A DNA stretch of 64,000 bases from Apus apus (lineage: Eukaryota > Chordata > Aves > Apodiformes > Apodidae): contig NC_067285.1 in assembly GCF_020740795.1 (NCBI RefSeq), positions 99,469,152 through 99,533,151 on the forward strand, in the 5' to 3' direction. The notes beneath the pieces were generated by a model. The model did no database searches, was not told the origin of the DNA, and worked only from the letters and a program-made list of their open reading frames with translations. The position numbers were made by a program, and so were the translations under genes. Positions 12,981-24,300 of the stretch are shown one piece after another (the stretch's first letter is position 1; each line of letters opens with the position of its first letter).

Positions 12981-12987
12981 TATAAAA
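12981..12987 (+). promoter_or_regulatory. FGFBP2: FGFBP2 TATA box
   Basis: TATAAAA lies 129 bases before the FGFBP2 start codon. It predicts transcription starting near 13010 and a 5' UTR of about 105 bases in the same exon as the coding sequence. Confidence 0.65.
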
Positions 12988-13115
12988 ACCCCCACAACCT
13001 TACGTCCCACATTTCACTGCAAGGAGGCTTCTTTGCATGCCAAACCTTTACATTGTGAGGAACCACCACTTTTTTGGATTGTGTTGCTCACGGATCTCAG
13101 TCAACTCCTCTCACC

Positions 13116-13709
13116 ATGAAGAGTTTTGCACTTCTTTTCCTAGTAGTGACCTGTGGCATAGGAGGATTGGGACAGAAGCTGAAGCCAAAGAAAAGAAGCA
13201 ACGGTGAAGAAATCAATTTTCGGACTAAAACTAGAGATCCTTGCAAAATGAGCATAAGTGGAGATGAGGAGATGAGCCTGAGGATTGAGTGCAAAAGCCA
13301 AGGCATGTCCTACTGGTGTGAATTCACTGGCAAGCCATCCGTCTGTCGTGCTTTCAGAAACAATCCGAAGATTTACTGGAATCAGATTGCCATGGAACTA
13401 AGAAAGCTCCCACATGCTTGTGAATCCACAGAAGTGTTGAAGATCACCATGTGCCAAAAGGCTCCCACAGAGGCTCTCATGAAGCAAATAGCTACTGGTA
13501 TGGAGCCAGAAGATCTAGCAACTTCCACTTGTATGACGGGAGAAGCAAAAAGCTCTGTTAAGAAACCTCCAATATTACCTCTTATAAAAGCAACCCAACA
13601 TGGTCAAGGGTCTGAAAATGAAACAGAAGCAATGAAACTGGCACGGGAACATTGCTGGGAATCCTTGCATGGTTTCTGCTCTTACATCATTGGCATCTTT
13701 AGAGGTTAA
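13116..13709 (+). CDS. FGFBP2: FGFBP2 (FGF-binding protein 2, KSP37 type), 197 residues
   Basis: A small secreted protein of the FGF-binding family. In mammals FGFBP2 (KSP37) is made by cytotoxic lymphocytes, and FGF binding is less well shown than for FGFBP1. I chose the ATG at 13116 (context ACCATGA), because a signal peptide follows at once: MKSFALLFLVVTCGIGGLG, then Q. The in-frame ATG at 13074 would put 14 polar residues before it. Family anchors are YWCEFTGKPSVC (residues 67-78), KIYWNQIAMELRKL and the C-terminal HCWESLHGFCSY ending in FRG, as in human FGFBP2. The eight family cysteines that I can align are present. A ninth, in TSTCMTG (about residue 149), falls in the variable linker and looks unpaired. 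There is one N-glycosylation site (NETE). The protein is shorter than human (223), mainly in the linker. The coding region has no intron. FGFBP1 follows 13 kb downstream on the same strand, as in mammals. Confidence 0.95.
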   Translation: MKSFALLFLVVTCGIGGLGQKLKPKKRSNGEEINFRTKTRDPCKMSISGDEEMSLRIECKSQGMSYWCEFTGKPSVCRAFRNNPKIYWNQIAMELRKLPHACESTEVLKITMCQKAPTEALMKQIATGMEPEDLATSTCMTGEAKSSVKKPPILPLIKATQHGQGSENETEAMKLAREHCWESLHGFCSYIIGIFRG

Positions 13710-13718
13710 GGACTTCAG

Positions 13719-14226
13719 GTAAAACTCCCATTTTGAAGCACAGCAGAATATTCCTAAGAATAATCCTGTTGTAGTTGTTCTGTTTTATTTTGATCTTGGA
13801 GATCTACCAGGGGTGTGGACTGGGGCTCTCTCACTAAAATATAATGTGGCAAAGCCTGTGTTGTGCCTTCTGATGGGCTGGACGGCTTAAACTCCCAGTG
13901 ATGGCTACTAGTTCAGGACTCCCTGACAGCCTCTGCTGAGGTCTTTAGTCTGTACCGAGACATTTGTTCTATCTGTTATTAATCCTATGGTATATCAGTA
14001 CTAACTGTTTGAATTTGGCTTGTTTTCTGCCTCCTGTCATTCCTCCCCTCTTGTGCTGACTTTTGGATTTAAGTCAGTGGAATAACGTAAATATCAAATG
14101 CATTGGATACAATAACCAACACATCAGCTTGAGCAATCTGGACCTGCAGGTGTTTAGGCTGCTAATGATATTACTTGTGCTCAATACAGCAAAGTGACTA
14201 ATTATTTTTTCTTTTTTGTTTTGCAG
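13719..14226 (+). other. FGFBP2: Probable intron in the FGFBP2 3' UTR
   Basis: A donor (CAG then GTAAAA) begins nine bases after the stop. A textbook acceptor (TTTTTTGTTTTGCAG) ends at 14226 and leads to a short UTR exon with poly(A) signals. The junction is too close to the stop to trigger decay. As I recall, human FGFBP2 also has a two-exon structure. Confidence 0.7.
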
Positions 14227-14268
14227 AGCAAAATTATTACAGCTGAAGAAGGGTCCTTGCTGTAGTTT

Positions 14269-14274
14269 AATAAA
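14269..14274 (+). terminator. FGFBP2: FGFBP2 polyadenylation signal, proximal
   Basis: AATAAA 43 bases into the inferred second exon. Confidence 0.5.
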
Positions 14275-14574
14275 TTAGATATAAGAATTTTAGCTTTAAA
14301 ATGTCATCTCTGTAAATCTTGTAGCTGTTTTATCTTTGCACCCTTAAAATGAAATTTGTTGGCAGCCCTGAAAAATGCATGAAACTGGAAAGACTACTTA
14401 TGGTGTTAGGATGAAATAACTGTTCCTAGGTGTGGTGCACACCAAGGTGTACTGCATTTATGTAACCAAGGTTCCACTTTCAGTGTGCTGACCTTGAGTA
14501 GACTTTTATGTGTGCTGATTTGCTTCTGTTTGTGGGAGATAAAAGCTGTAAATAAGACCACAGTTAGTGCAAAC

Positions 14575-14580
14575 AATAAA
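14575..14580 (+). terminator. FGFBP2: FGFBP2 polyadenylation signal, distal
   Basis: AATAAA followed by a T-run and GTCGGTGTGC. The better downstream GT-element makes this the likelier main end of the transcript. Confidence 0.6.
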
Positions 14581-14609
14581 AATGAGATTTTTTTTTTTAA
14601 AACATAGTC

Positions 14610-16914
14610 GGTGTGCTTTCTTAGAATTTTAACTGGTACTACTTGTATAAAGTCAAGCTATTTGATACTTGTTTCTTAAGAGATTTTTAAGTTACAGGTC
14701 TGAGTCATTACTTTCCCACTGTGAACATGTTTTCATTAATATTAATGTTTTCAATGTTATTAATGTTTATATTACAATGATAAGCTTCAGCCAGCATGGG
14801 GAAAAATATTACAGGAATGGAAGAATAATGTAAGAATATGTTTCTAAATGTAGCAGATTAGAAGTGTTCATCTGTGATGTATCAGTTTAGTGTTATTAGG
14901 AACTGTTAGTCATAATATTAATGTTTGGGATCAGTAAATATCCTGAAAGGTAACTCATATATATGTACTTTGATGCTTGCATAAATCCCATCAAAACACA
15001 AAGAAAGACCCAGTAGCCTGTTGTCAGAGATTACAACACATTTATATTCAGATGAGTTTTGAACAATGACCCCTTCTTGTTCGCAAGTGAGCTTTGCAGC
15101 AGGGGTATAACTGGAAAAACTTTGTACCACAGAAACCAGTAGTGCTCTGTATTTGCCATTAAACATTGTCTGCAAGGCCTTGTTACACTTAAGTGCTTCT
15201 CCAGCTTTACTCACAGATTTATAGTTCTCTCTTCATAATTCCAGAACATGACTGTCCAGTCACTAAACTTTGTGCCTTGCACCAAAAAACCTCAAAATTA
15301 TTTTCTGCCCCCAAACCTCTTGAAAGTATGGAAAGGAATAGTCATGAACATAGGATGAGTGCAGAAGGTTGTGTGTACAAGGCAGAAATATAGCTTGGAT
15401 GCTGATAGAGTGCAAGCTCAAGCAAGTCTGTGTTTTTGTCAGCCATAAAGCTAACATGCTTAATCTTCATTTGTAACTTCAGTTACCTTTGCACTGTGGG
15501 TAAAAAATTAAGTAGTACACCTATCAACTTTTTTTGTCTTGTAGAAATGAATATAATGGTTGGATTTGCAAGCATGCAAAATACATCAAGGTCATATTTG
15601 GGAATTTTTCAGAAACATTAAGGGAAGGCTGAGGGTTTTCTTGAGGTGTGTTTTGTAAACATTTTCAAACTCCTCTTTTGCATGATGCAAAACCCACACT
15701 GCAGAGTGAATATTTTGCAGTAGCATCTGCTTCAACAGTGATGACCTCTTGCATTGAGACAAGTCTTGGAGAATCAACCACCCTACTTACAGCAGGAGAG
15801 AAGAGGTTCCATCAGTTCACCAAAAGAAATGTCTTCCTTTTATGCCCTCTTCTTTGTATATGCACTGAGCACAGAGGGCAGCAAAATGGTCTGATTCTGT
15901 AGAACTCTTTGTAGAACTCTTGATGGTACATACATACAGACTAAAATATGTGGTTATCATTGATTTTGCTTAATAGAGGACACGTCCCATGTGCTTGCTA
16001 GTGCACTATTTCCTGGGGAACTTATATCTTGTTTCAGCAGAACAAAGCTCTGCTGCACAGGGCTCTGTGCCTGGCATTGTGTTGTCAATGAATAACCACC
16101 TGAAGTTTCACTGTTGAAGTAGAAACTAGAAATCAAGTAGTCTTGCACCAAAGGCTGCTCTTTTGTGAGATGCTTTTTATAAAATATCCAGGATCCAAAA
16201 TATATAGTCAAGCACTAGATTTTACAAGGTGAAGATTTTGGTACCAAGGTGATGCATGGGTTGGATTTCATTTCATTAGGCAGCCCTACACTCCCTCAGC
16301 AAATGGGTTAACTATAATGATCTTGCTTTCAAAATGTTTACAAGTTGGATGGTAACTGGAATATCCCACCTTAGTGTAACGGCACTGTGATTGGATCAGC
16401 TACCTTACCACTTAATTGTGTTTAGCACTAGAAACATAGAGTTGTGACATTTCCCTTACCTTCTTGGTATGGAAGTGCTATTCATTAATGAAAGGATGAA
16501 TTGAGAAGTGTGTGGTGAGTTTAATGCAATCTTCAGGTACCTCGTGGATGAAGGGAACCTGCTGTCTCATTCATTTTAAGGCTAAACTGTCAGTTCCCAT
16601 GTATGTAAGTACCTCAGGAAATCCACTCAAGTGGAGATGGAATTTGTCTTTATATTCTGGACAGAGGAACAGTAGGCAAAAATGTTTGGATTCCTGCAAT
16701 CAGGGAGAGCCCTGACATGGAGGCCCACTACTTCTGCTGCTAATTAAAGTGCAGTGTGAGGTAGTCCACCCGCCTCAAGATCCTCATGTTTAGGTTTCCA
16801 CAGAAGCATCATGAGTATTTGTTACTTCAACAAGGTAAGCCTGCGAAAAAAGCCAAATGATGTGTTTGAGAATCTATGTGTAAAAGAATGTGTATTTAGC
16901 ACACATAGTAAAGA
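14610..16914. other. Intergenic, nothing recognised
   Basis: Unique-looking DNA between FGFBP2 and the first CR1 fragment. Several overlapping open frames of 60-98 codons occur on both strands, without splice context or family resemblance. Confidence 0.5.
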
Positions 16915-17290
16915 TCTAAGAAAGACTGGAGCAAGTCTAATGGAGAGCCACCAAAATGGTCAGGACTGGAGCACATTCCTGTGAGGAAAGGCCAAGAGAA
17001 CAGGTCTTGTTAAGTCTGAATAAGGCTTTAGGGTGGACCTAATAGCCACTCCCCAATACATATGAGGAGGCTATAGAGAATACAAAGCTAAGCTCTTTGC
17101 TGACTTACGTGGTAAGAGAAAGAGATTGTGGTCACATACTGATACAGATGAGTTTCTGACTTGGTGTAATTCACTGTAAGGAGGATAAACACATGAGCAG
17201 GTTCCCCAGAGCAACTCTGGAATCTCCATCTGTGGAGCTTTTCAAGACCAACTGGACAAAGTTTAAGCAATGTAGTCTGAATTCACTGTT
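16915..17290 (+). mobile_element. CR1 LINE 3' fragment, old
   Basis: It reads as a worn CR1 3' region in sense orientation: a stretch like GGAGAGCCACCAAAATGGTC, then GAGGAAAGGCC, GGAGGATAAACACATGAGCAGG and GCTTTTCAAGACCAACTGG. The terminal ATTCTATG repeats are gone. The divergence is visibly higher than in the copies at 33.5 and 63 kb. Confidence 0.65.
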
Positions 17291-18192
17291 TAATAGTGAA
17301 CACCTTGGTTAGCATCCATGTCTCGTTATAGTGCAAAAAATGCTCATGGGTCAGCCATTCTAACTGTATCAAATTGGACAAGAGAGACAACTTTCCTAAC
17401 TATGTGCTGATGGCAGATTCTGTCATCAAATGGAATGCATCATTTTGGATAACTCCATGTTCAGTGTCTCTGTCTTTTTGGTACATATATTTATTTTGCC
17501 TGGTTTCAACAGCAGAGCAAATAAACAAAAAATTCAGGTGTTGAGGAACAATGAACACAGGTCTTTTTACCTTAAAATCAATTATCCAAAGCTAAGAAAA
17601 CAGCAATTTGCAATGTGTGGGTTAATTGTATTGAAGTGGACTAAACCCATAAGTCAATAATAATGTTGCTTAGTCTGCCTGTAAATTATCTGAACTACGC
17701 AGTAGTGCACTCTGGTGTTTTCTGAGGGGAATGCTTAGGTATGTTATCTGGTCATTCTTGCATGGTTTACACTCTTAAATTTGTATTCTTAATTTTTCAG
17801 TAAGTGGTGTAGTTGATTTGGAATGAATTATAGGACAGAAATCTTCCACAAAAATAAGAAGACAAAGGAAAAACTAAAATTTCCTGAAGTTGCCCATTGC
17901 CATTCCTGCTTCTTTAGGAGTCTTGTTGTTGATGTCTTTTTTCAGTTTCTCTTGATGCTACTTTTCCCAGTCTCTTTTTTCTTCTCTGAGGAGGAGTCAT
18001 ATACAGCACAGCAGATTACTTTTGTCTCTCTTAGCTTTTCTTCTTACAGACAAGAGAAATGCTCTCACCAGGCTGCACAGGTCATTTTACAATGACAAAA
18101 ACTATGTGATACGTATACAAAAACAGGAATAAGAAGACAAAGCAAAAAGATGCAGTCAGCACAATGGGAAGATGCTGTTATGGACATGTCAT

Positions 18193-18335
18193 ATCCTAGA
18201 ATTACATAATGGTTTGGTTGGAAGGGACCTCAAACACCATCTAGATCCAAACCGCTGCATGGGCAGGGGCAACTCCCACTAGACCAGGTTACTCAAAGCC
18301 CCATCCAAGCTGCCCTTGAGCACTTCCAGGGATGT
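18193..18335 (-). mobile_element. CR1 LINE 3' end, inverted
   Basis: The complement of the CR1 terminus: a degraded terminal repeat, TTGGTTGGAAGGGACCTC, then CCACTAGACCAGGTTACTCA and CCCCATCCAAGCTGCCC. The usual 5' truncation leaves only about 140 bases. Confidence 0.85.
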
Positions 18336-18360
18336 TCTGACAGAGGGGCCTTGCTGCTTC

Positions 18361-19100
18361 CTTTGCTAAAATGTCCTGGCAGTGGGCAGATTGCTGCCCA
18401 TGGTTCCCCCATCTCACCCCAGTTCAAGGTAGTGCAGGCCACATAGGTGCTGTCACCAGGGTGCTGAGGTCATTGTGGGAAAGTGACAAGAGGGAAGTGT
18501 GGAAAAGGAGGTTCCACATCTGTGTGTCAAACATTGCCCGAGATCCTCATGGCTCTTTGCCTCAAATGGCACAAATGATGCTGAAACACAAGTGTTTGAG
18601 CAGCACCTGTCTCTGCATGGGGAAAAGTTGCATGGCCTCCATGAGGGTCATCTTCATGAGCTGCTTGTGGTCCAGGCGCAAGCTGTGTGAGCCCTGGGGG
18701 TCTCTGTGCTGTTGTGTTGTCAGGACATGTTGCAGTGTTGGTGTAGCGTTGTGTCTCTGGGGCCTTGAGTGGTGTTGAGGAGGGTGGTTTGCAGGCAGAT
18801 GTAGGCATTTTGGCTGTTCTGCAGAGGGTCAGCTGGGAGCAGTGGTGCTTACAGCAGGTGCGGCTGGCAGGGCCCTGCCGTGGTCTGGAGGCCAAGGAGA
18901 GTGAGAGACCAATGTCTTTCAAGTTGTGTTGGTGAACTTGCACTATAGGATGGTGGGTTTTCCATAAGGATGAATGCCAGAGCGAGCTGTAGAGATGTGG
19001 TTCATCAGGACAAGATCTCTGTCTTTCCTCAAGACCTGCCTCAGATGCTGCTGTGCCCCATGACACATCCTACACCACTTTCATCAGAAAGATGTTCCAA
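18361..19100. other. GC-rich block of unknown origin
   Basis: About 740 bases clearly richer in G and C than the surroundings, abutting an inverted CR1 end. Open frames of 135 codons (+, 18371-18778) and 179 codons (-, 18527-19066) overlap on opposite strands, so at most one could be real. Neither shows a domain that I know, and both composition patterns look like a by-product of GC content. It could be a decayed retrocopy, part of an unlisted repeat or a regulatory island. Confidence 0.35.
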
Positions 19101-19540
19101 GACCTGTTGTTAAAACCTGTTCATAGAAATCCACATTGTGTCTGCCATGAAGGTAAGCTACACCAGGCTGACAGTAGATACTTTTTACACTATATGACAA
19201 GAAGAAGAGCCACTGAGTAGCAGACAAGGAACATAATTTGTAGCCATCTGCTTCTCTTGCCTTCCCAGGCCTTTAGAATCAATTCAATAGCCTTTGGATT
19301 TTCTTCATACTGATTGCATGGCATCTGGATATCTTCTTGGCTCAGGGTGAGTCAACAACTGATAGAAATCAAACAGTTTTCTTCCAGTTTAAGGAACTAT
19401 AGAACTTTTTATAGGACATTACATATTTCACCCCAGCAGCAGCAGTGTCCTTTGGCAGGAACATGCTTCCATTTGAAGTAGAATAGATCAATCATAGTGA
19501 TTTGATGGAACAGTCAAATGTTTGCTTCCTCACTACTAAT

Positions 19541-19577
19541 AATTTTTTTTATTTTTATTTATTTTATTTTTTTTTTG
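19541..19577. repeat. A/T-rich low-complexity tract
   Basis: A run of T-blocks separated by single A, about 37 bases. No gene context. Confidence 0.8.
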
Positions 19578-20134
19578 TGGAGGATTGTGCCATAAGTGTT
19601 TCTGACCTGGAAAGAACCCAAAGATCCAAAATGTAAGATTACCTTAAATCCTCTCCACCAGGCAAAATATTCTTCTGGGCATATCATGACCCTTTAAAAA
19701 ACCTATGTATTAGTTGAGCTCAAATAGAAAACAGCAGTATATGACTTATTTGTAGCTTCAGCATAATTTACATGAACAAAGAAAATACAATGTCAAGGAC
19801 TAGAAAGCAGTGTAGAAAGCTAATAGCCTTCAGCTGTGTGAGAAGAAAGGAAAGTTATCTGAGAGGGAAGAAGAAATCCATCGGGAAAGGAACTCCTCAG
19901 GTTTTCCCCATTATCATCACATCTATGTTTTCTCCTGTGTTACCTAAGAGTTATTCAAAGCAAAAATGTTTGTTGCTATTGAAAGAGACATATAACAATT
20001 TAATTGTTTGTGTGCTTTCTACAACAGCCTTGTGGAAGTGCATAGTTTGTCAAACTATAGACCTAGAAAGGAAAATTGAATGCAACAGAACACTGAACTC
20101 AGCTAGAAGTTAGTTTCTCAGCTGTAGAACTTGG

Positions 20135-20350
20135 ATAGAATCATAGAATCACAGAATCATCCTGGTTGGAAAGGACCTTGAAGATCATCAAGTCCGACCA
20201 TAACCTAAATCCCGCTACCACAACCTAATCTACCCGTTCAGTGCTTAAATCATGTCACCAAGCACTGTATCTACATTTCTTTTAAACATTTCCAAGGATG
20301 GTGACTCCACCACCTTTCTGGGCAGCCTGTTGCCTGTTCCAGTGTCCAAA
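20135..20350 (-). mobile_element. CR1 LINE 3' end, inverted
   Basis: It begins with three copies of the inverted terminal repeat (AGAATCATAGAATCACAGAA), then GGTTGGAAAGGACCTTGAAG, and ends near CAGCCTGTTGCCTGTTCCAG. The element is 5'-truncated and fairly well kept. Confidence 0.92.
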
Positions 20351-23004
20351 AATTTTGAAATACAAATACCTGGCAGCAGGTGTTTCCACAAAAGCAAGTA
20401 TCTTAAACAGTGCTAGGTGTGTATTTAAGCAGAAACAAAAATGTAACACACATTTTTGTAATTCTACTAGATGAGTACACACGTGGGAACAAGCTTTGGA
20501 CCCTGGACATGCAGTGAGAGCTCTCAGAATGAGCCTGCTACATAGTTTTTCTGTGGCTGTAATCAGTAGGTTATGCATATAGACACAATAATGAAATTGT
20601 GCACGGCACATTCCATCTCTTTCTCAGGTTTTGCTGCTTATGAGTTTTTTTCTGCACACAAATCCATCTGCATCTCATTAGTTTTTCCAACTGTAAATCT
20701 GTCATGCTGCAAAGTGCAGATTAATATCTATAGTGTGCCTGGTGAATACAGACCTGCCTGTGTGTGCCAGCACGTAGGTTAATCTCAATCTCCCATCTGA
20801 ATGTGACAATGTTTCTCTGATCTAGTTATTTTTATACTTAACTAAAACCATTACTCCTTGGTTCTTTCTTTTCATTTCCTTAAATATAGGGACTCAGAGA
20901 AGGGAGAATGAGCTGATAAGGAGTGGAACAAAAATAATATTTAAAATCTAGTCTGTTTTTCTGTAAGAAAATTTAAAAAAAGCTTTGCAAAAATGCTAAG
21001 CAACTGGTCTGTGGTAGCTGGAGGAACAGGGCAGGTATTGACAGGTTAACAGGAAAGGGCCCTTGAAAATGACAAGATTTCATCAATTAGTCCAATACTA
21101 AAATTTGCAAATGTCTACATGGCAAGATGACAACAATGAGAAAGGTTGCTTTTGCCCTTTGTAGTAATTTTATTTTATGCCATCCTTAAAGTAAATTATT
21201 GTTTTGAAATTATATTGTGACATTGTTCCATTTTTTTTTTTTTGTCTTCAAATAGATCTTTTTGTTCTTTCAGAACAGAAAATGTCCAAATGGTATTATT
21301 TTTCCTCTTGATTTCAAGGTAATACTGGAGCAAATACTGTCTGGTGCACCCCATCCACTGCATCCCATAGTGGTGGGGCAGCCCTCAAGCCCCTTTGTAC
21401 TGTAGGTGGTAGTTCTACAGAACTCTTCAGTCAGCAGCTTGTCCTTGTTCAGAGCAGCTTTGGGCTTGTAGTGATCCTGAAATGAGGAAGGACTAAGGTT
21501 TCTTTGCTGGGCTCAACTATACTTCAAACAGCTACAAAGTACTGTTCTCAAAGGAATCAGCTATCTCACTTTTTTTTTTGAGATCTGAGATCAAAACCTG
21601 ACCTAACAGAATCCCACAACTGTCCCTACCTGTTCTGAGGCCTGGCTTAGGGAAACACTTTATAAAAGCATGAGATAAGACTGCTTTACCACCTGTGAGA
21701 TGCACACTTGTACTAATCAATAGTGGATGTGACTTCAGACCACTGGATATTTATTAAAAGGGTGGGTTGCAAGCCAAATCTAGCAGCACCTGAAGTCTCT
21801 CTCCTTCCCATATTTTCTTCCATTTCTGATTCAACTTCAAACTTCAATCAAAAGTGTTAAAAGATAACTTTTCTTAAGTTACAGGTGTACATTGGATACC
21901 CTTGTGAGGACTGAAAGCCATCTGCGCAATCTTTGAGAACACTGGCTGTTTCCAGTCCAGCTGAGAGAATGGGCAGGGAAGATACAGCCTGACTTCTTCA
22001 TCACCTTTGTTCCTCCCTGGAGAGTTGCAAAGCAATGGTGAGTGCCAGCACCGACTCTTCTTCCTGCAGAGTATCAGGTTGTTCTCTTTTCTTATTATTT
22101 CAGTTTGCCACAAGCCTAATGCTTATTAGAGTTTAATGCAGTAGTTCGGACTGTGTCATCATCAACACACAGATCATATTCACTGTCTATTAAATAATTG
22201 TTTCAAACATTGCTTAAATATTCAAGGACTCTGTTTCAGAAGGCTGTTGGCAGGTGGTGTAGGAAGTGGTTATGGGAAAACAGTTCTTCACTGGGTACAG
22301 TCTTCAGCCCTGCTCCCAGCCAGCAGGTTACTTAACCAGGATTTAAGTCCTCTTTACCAAAATACAGGACAAAATCCCCAAATTTCCTAACAGCATGAAG
22401 ACGGTCATAGATGTAAGATTCCTATACAGGCACATAGGAAGAGACAGAATTAAAAATGAGTAAGTGTTAGTTTGTGTAATTCATGTGATAACAGAGGAAA
22501 AAGGATAACTTAGACTAGAAATGGAATTGTAACGTCACAGCATTAGCAGGGGAATTCTGATGTAAGGAATCACTGCACTGCTTTTCACCCCTTTTCAGAA
22601 AATGAGTTTCTGGCAGAACAGGCTTGAATAGCTCTAAAAAATGTCCTAAATACTTAGAATACTGCTAGTCCTCTGCAAACCCATTTAAAAAAAAAAAAAA
22701 AAAAAAAAGGTTTTAATGTCTAGTGTTTAGGATTATTAAATTTTTATTTGTTAACGATCTCCACATGGAGGAGCTGTAGAGTTAGAAATGATACAAGAAA
22801 AACCACGAAGTTTTGAAAGAACAATATACTCAGAGACACCGTATCTTCTCTTGGTTAGCTGATCAACCCCCAAATCTATCATAAATGCTGAGGGGTGTGT
22901 GTCCTTTCAACTTTTGCTAACAGTAACAAAATGCACTAGAACTTTGAAAAAGGAACCAATAAACCTTTTTGATCAATAAAACTTTGATCATGGTTTGGTT
23001 TACA
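20351..23004. other. Intergenic, nothing recognised apart from a poly(A) run
   Basis: AT-rich unique-looking DNA. Open frames reach at most about 79 codons and show no family signature. Confidence 0.5.
22687..22708 (+). repeat. Poly(A) tract, 22 bases
   Basis: An uninterrupted A run. No retrocopy is recognisable immediately before it, so a simple mononucleotide repeat is the plainest reading. Confidence 0.85.
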
Positions 23005-24250
23005 GGACACCGGGCCTGAAGATATTAAGTGGGAAGACCCTGTCCCACAGGGAAAAAGGGTACCAGGGCAGGAATTAGCGGGACTCATTGATAGGGCTTT
23101 AAACTAGGTTGGAAGGGGGTGGGGGAAAAAGCCAGGCTGACTACAGATGAGCCTAGGGGTGATGTGGTGGTCAGGTCAGCTAGTCAGGCAACCTTACTGG
23201 AGACCCAGCTTAAATGCCTTTATACAAATGCACGCAGCATGGAGAATAAACAGGAGGAATTAGGGTGAGCCTGCAGGGCTGAGACCTGGTGGGATGGCTC
23301 CTATGACTGGAGCATCAGAATGGAGGGTTACAAACTCTAGGAAGGACAGACAGGGGAGACAGGGTGGGGCTGTTGCCCTCTATGTCAAAGACCAGCTGGA
23401 GTTCATGGAGCTGTCCCTGGGGACAGATGAGGAGCCAACTGAGAGCTCATGGATGAAGATTAAGGAGAAGAAAAGCCAAGATGACATCACGGTGGGGGTT
23501 TGCTACAGGTCACCTGAGCAGGAGGATAATATAGATGAGGCACTGTATAGACAGATAGGAGCAGCTTCACATTCACAAGCCATGGTCCTCATGGGAGACT
23601 TCAACCACCCTGACATATGTTGGAAGAACAACTCTGCTAAATGCAAACAATCCAGGAGGTTCCTAGAGTGCAAGAATGGCAACTTTCTTTTCCAATTAAT
23701 TGAGGAACCAACAAGGAGAGGTGCTATGCTGGATCTTGTCCTCACCAGTGAGGAAGAGCTGGTGAGGGATGTTAAGCTCAAGGGCAGCCTAGGTTGTAGT
23801 GACCACAAAATGGTGGAGTTCAAGATCCATAGGGCAGCAAGGAGGGCTCACAGCAAGCTTACTACCCTGGACTTCAGAAGGGCAGATTTCAGCCTCTTCA
23901 GGGATCTGCTCAAGAGTGAGTCTTGGGATAATGTCCTGGAGGGTAGAGGAGCCCATGAAAGCTGGCTGATATTTAAGGATCACCTTCTCCAGGCCCAAGA
24001 GTGTTGCATCCCAACTAAGAGGAAGTCAAGTAGAAACTCCAAGAGGCTGGCATGGATGAGTAAGCAGCTCCTAGAAAAGCTCAAACTTAAGAAGGAAGCA
24101 CACAGGGGTTGGAAACTAGGACAGGTATCCTCGGGAGATTACAGGGAGTTTGTCCGAGCAGCTGGGGATCAGGTTAGGAGAGACAAGTTCCTGCTAGAAT
24201 TAAATCTTGCCAGAGATGTTAAGAACATTAAGAAAAGCCCTTTTTTTCTA
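23005..24250 (+). mobile_element. CR1 LINE, 5' part with ORF2 endonuclease region, 3'-truncated
   Basis: CR1 is the main avian non-LTR retrotransposon; ORF2 codes for an AP-like endonuclease and a reverse transcriptase. Here a CR1 leader (from about GGACACCGGGCCTG) runs into the endonuclease region. An open frame from 23294 to the junction holds [32 protein letters not shown] (the GDFN metal/DNA-binding motif) and CSDHKMVEF (the SDH catalytic motif). Upstream, [10 protein letters not shown] lies in another frame: a one-base loss near 23336 and a small gap near 23267 break the N-terminal part of the domain. No reverse transcriptase follows, because the element stops near 24248. Most CR1 copies lack the 5' end and keep the 3' end; this one is the reverse. 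It is an inactive copy, but young enough to have kept about 300 open codons. Confidence 0.9.
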
Positions 24251-24251
24251 A

Positions 24252-24300
24252 AGGCTGAACAAACCCAGTTTTCTCAGCCTCTCCTCATATGATATGATTC
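24252..24300 (-). mobile_element. Inverted CR1 scrap fused to the CR1 above
   Basis: AAGGCTGAACAAACCCAG and TTCTCAGCCTCTCCTCATA match the antisense of the CR1 3' region (normally TATGAGGAGAGGCTGAG in sense). It starts within a few bases of where the sense CR1 stops, so two CR1 pieces meet head to tail-inverted. Confidence 0.6.

Noticed and set aside
13074-13115. Upstream in-frame ATG of FGFBP2
   Set aside because: It would add 14 polar residues before the signal peptide. The ATG at 13116 has the better context and matches the family start.
18527-19066. 179-codon minus-strand frame in the GC-rich block
   Set aside because: It overlaps another long frame on the + strand. No signal peptide, domain or splice context; explained by GC content.
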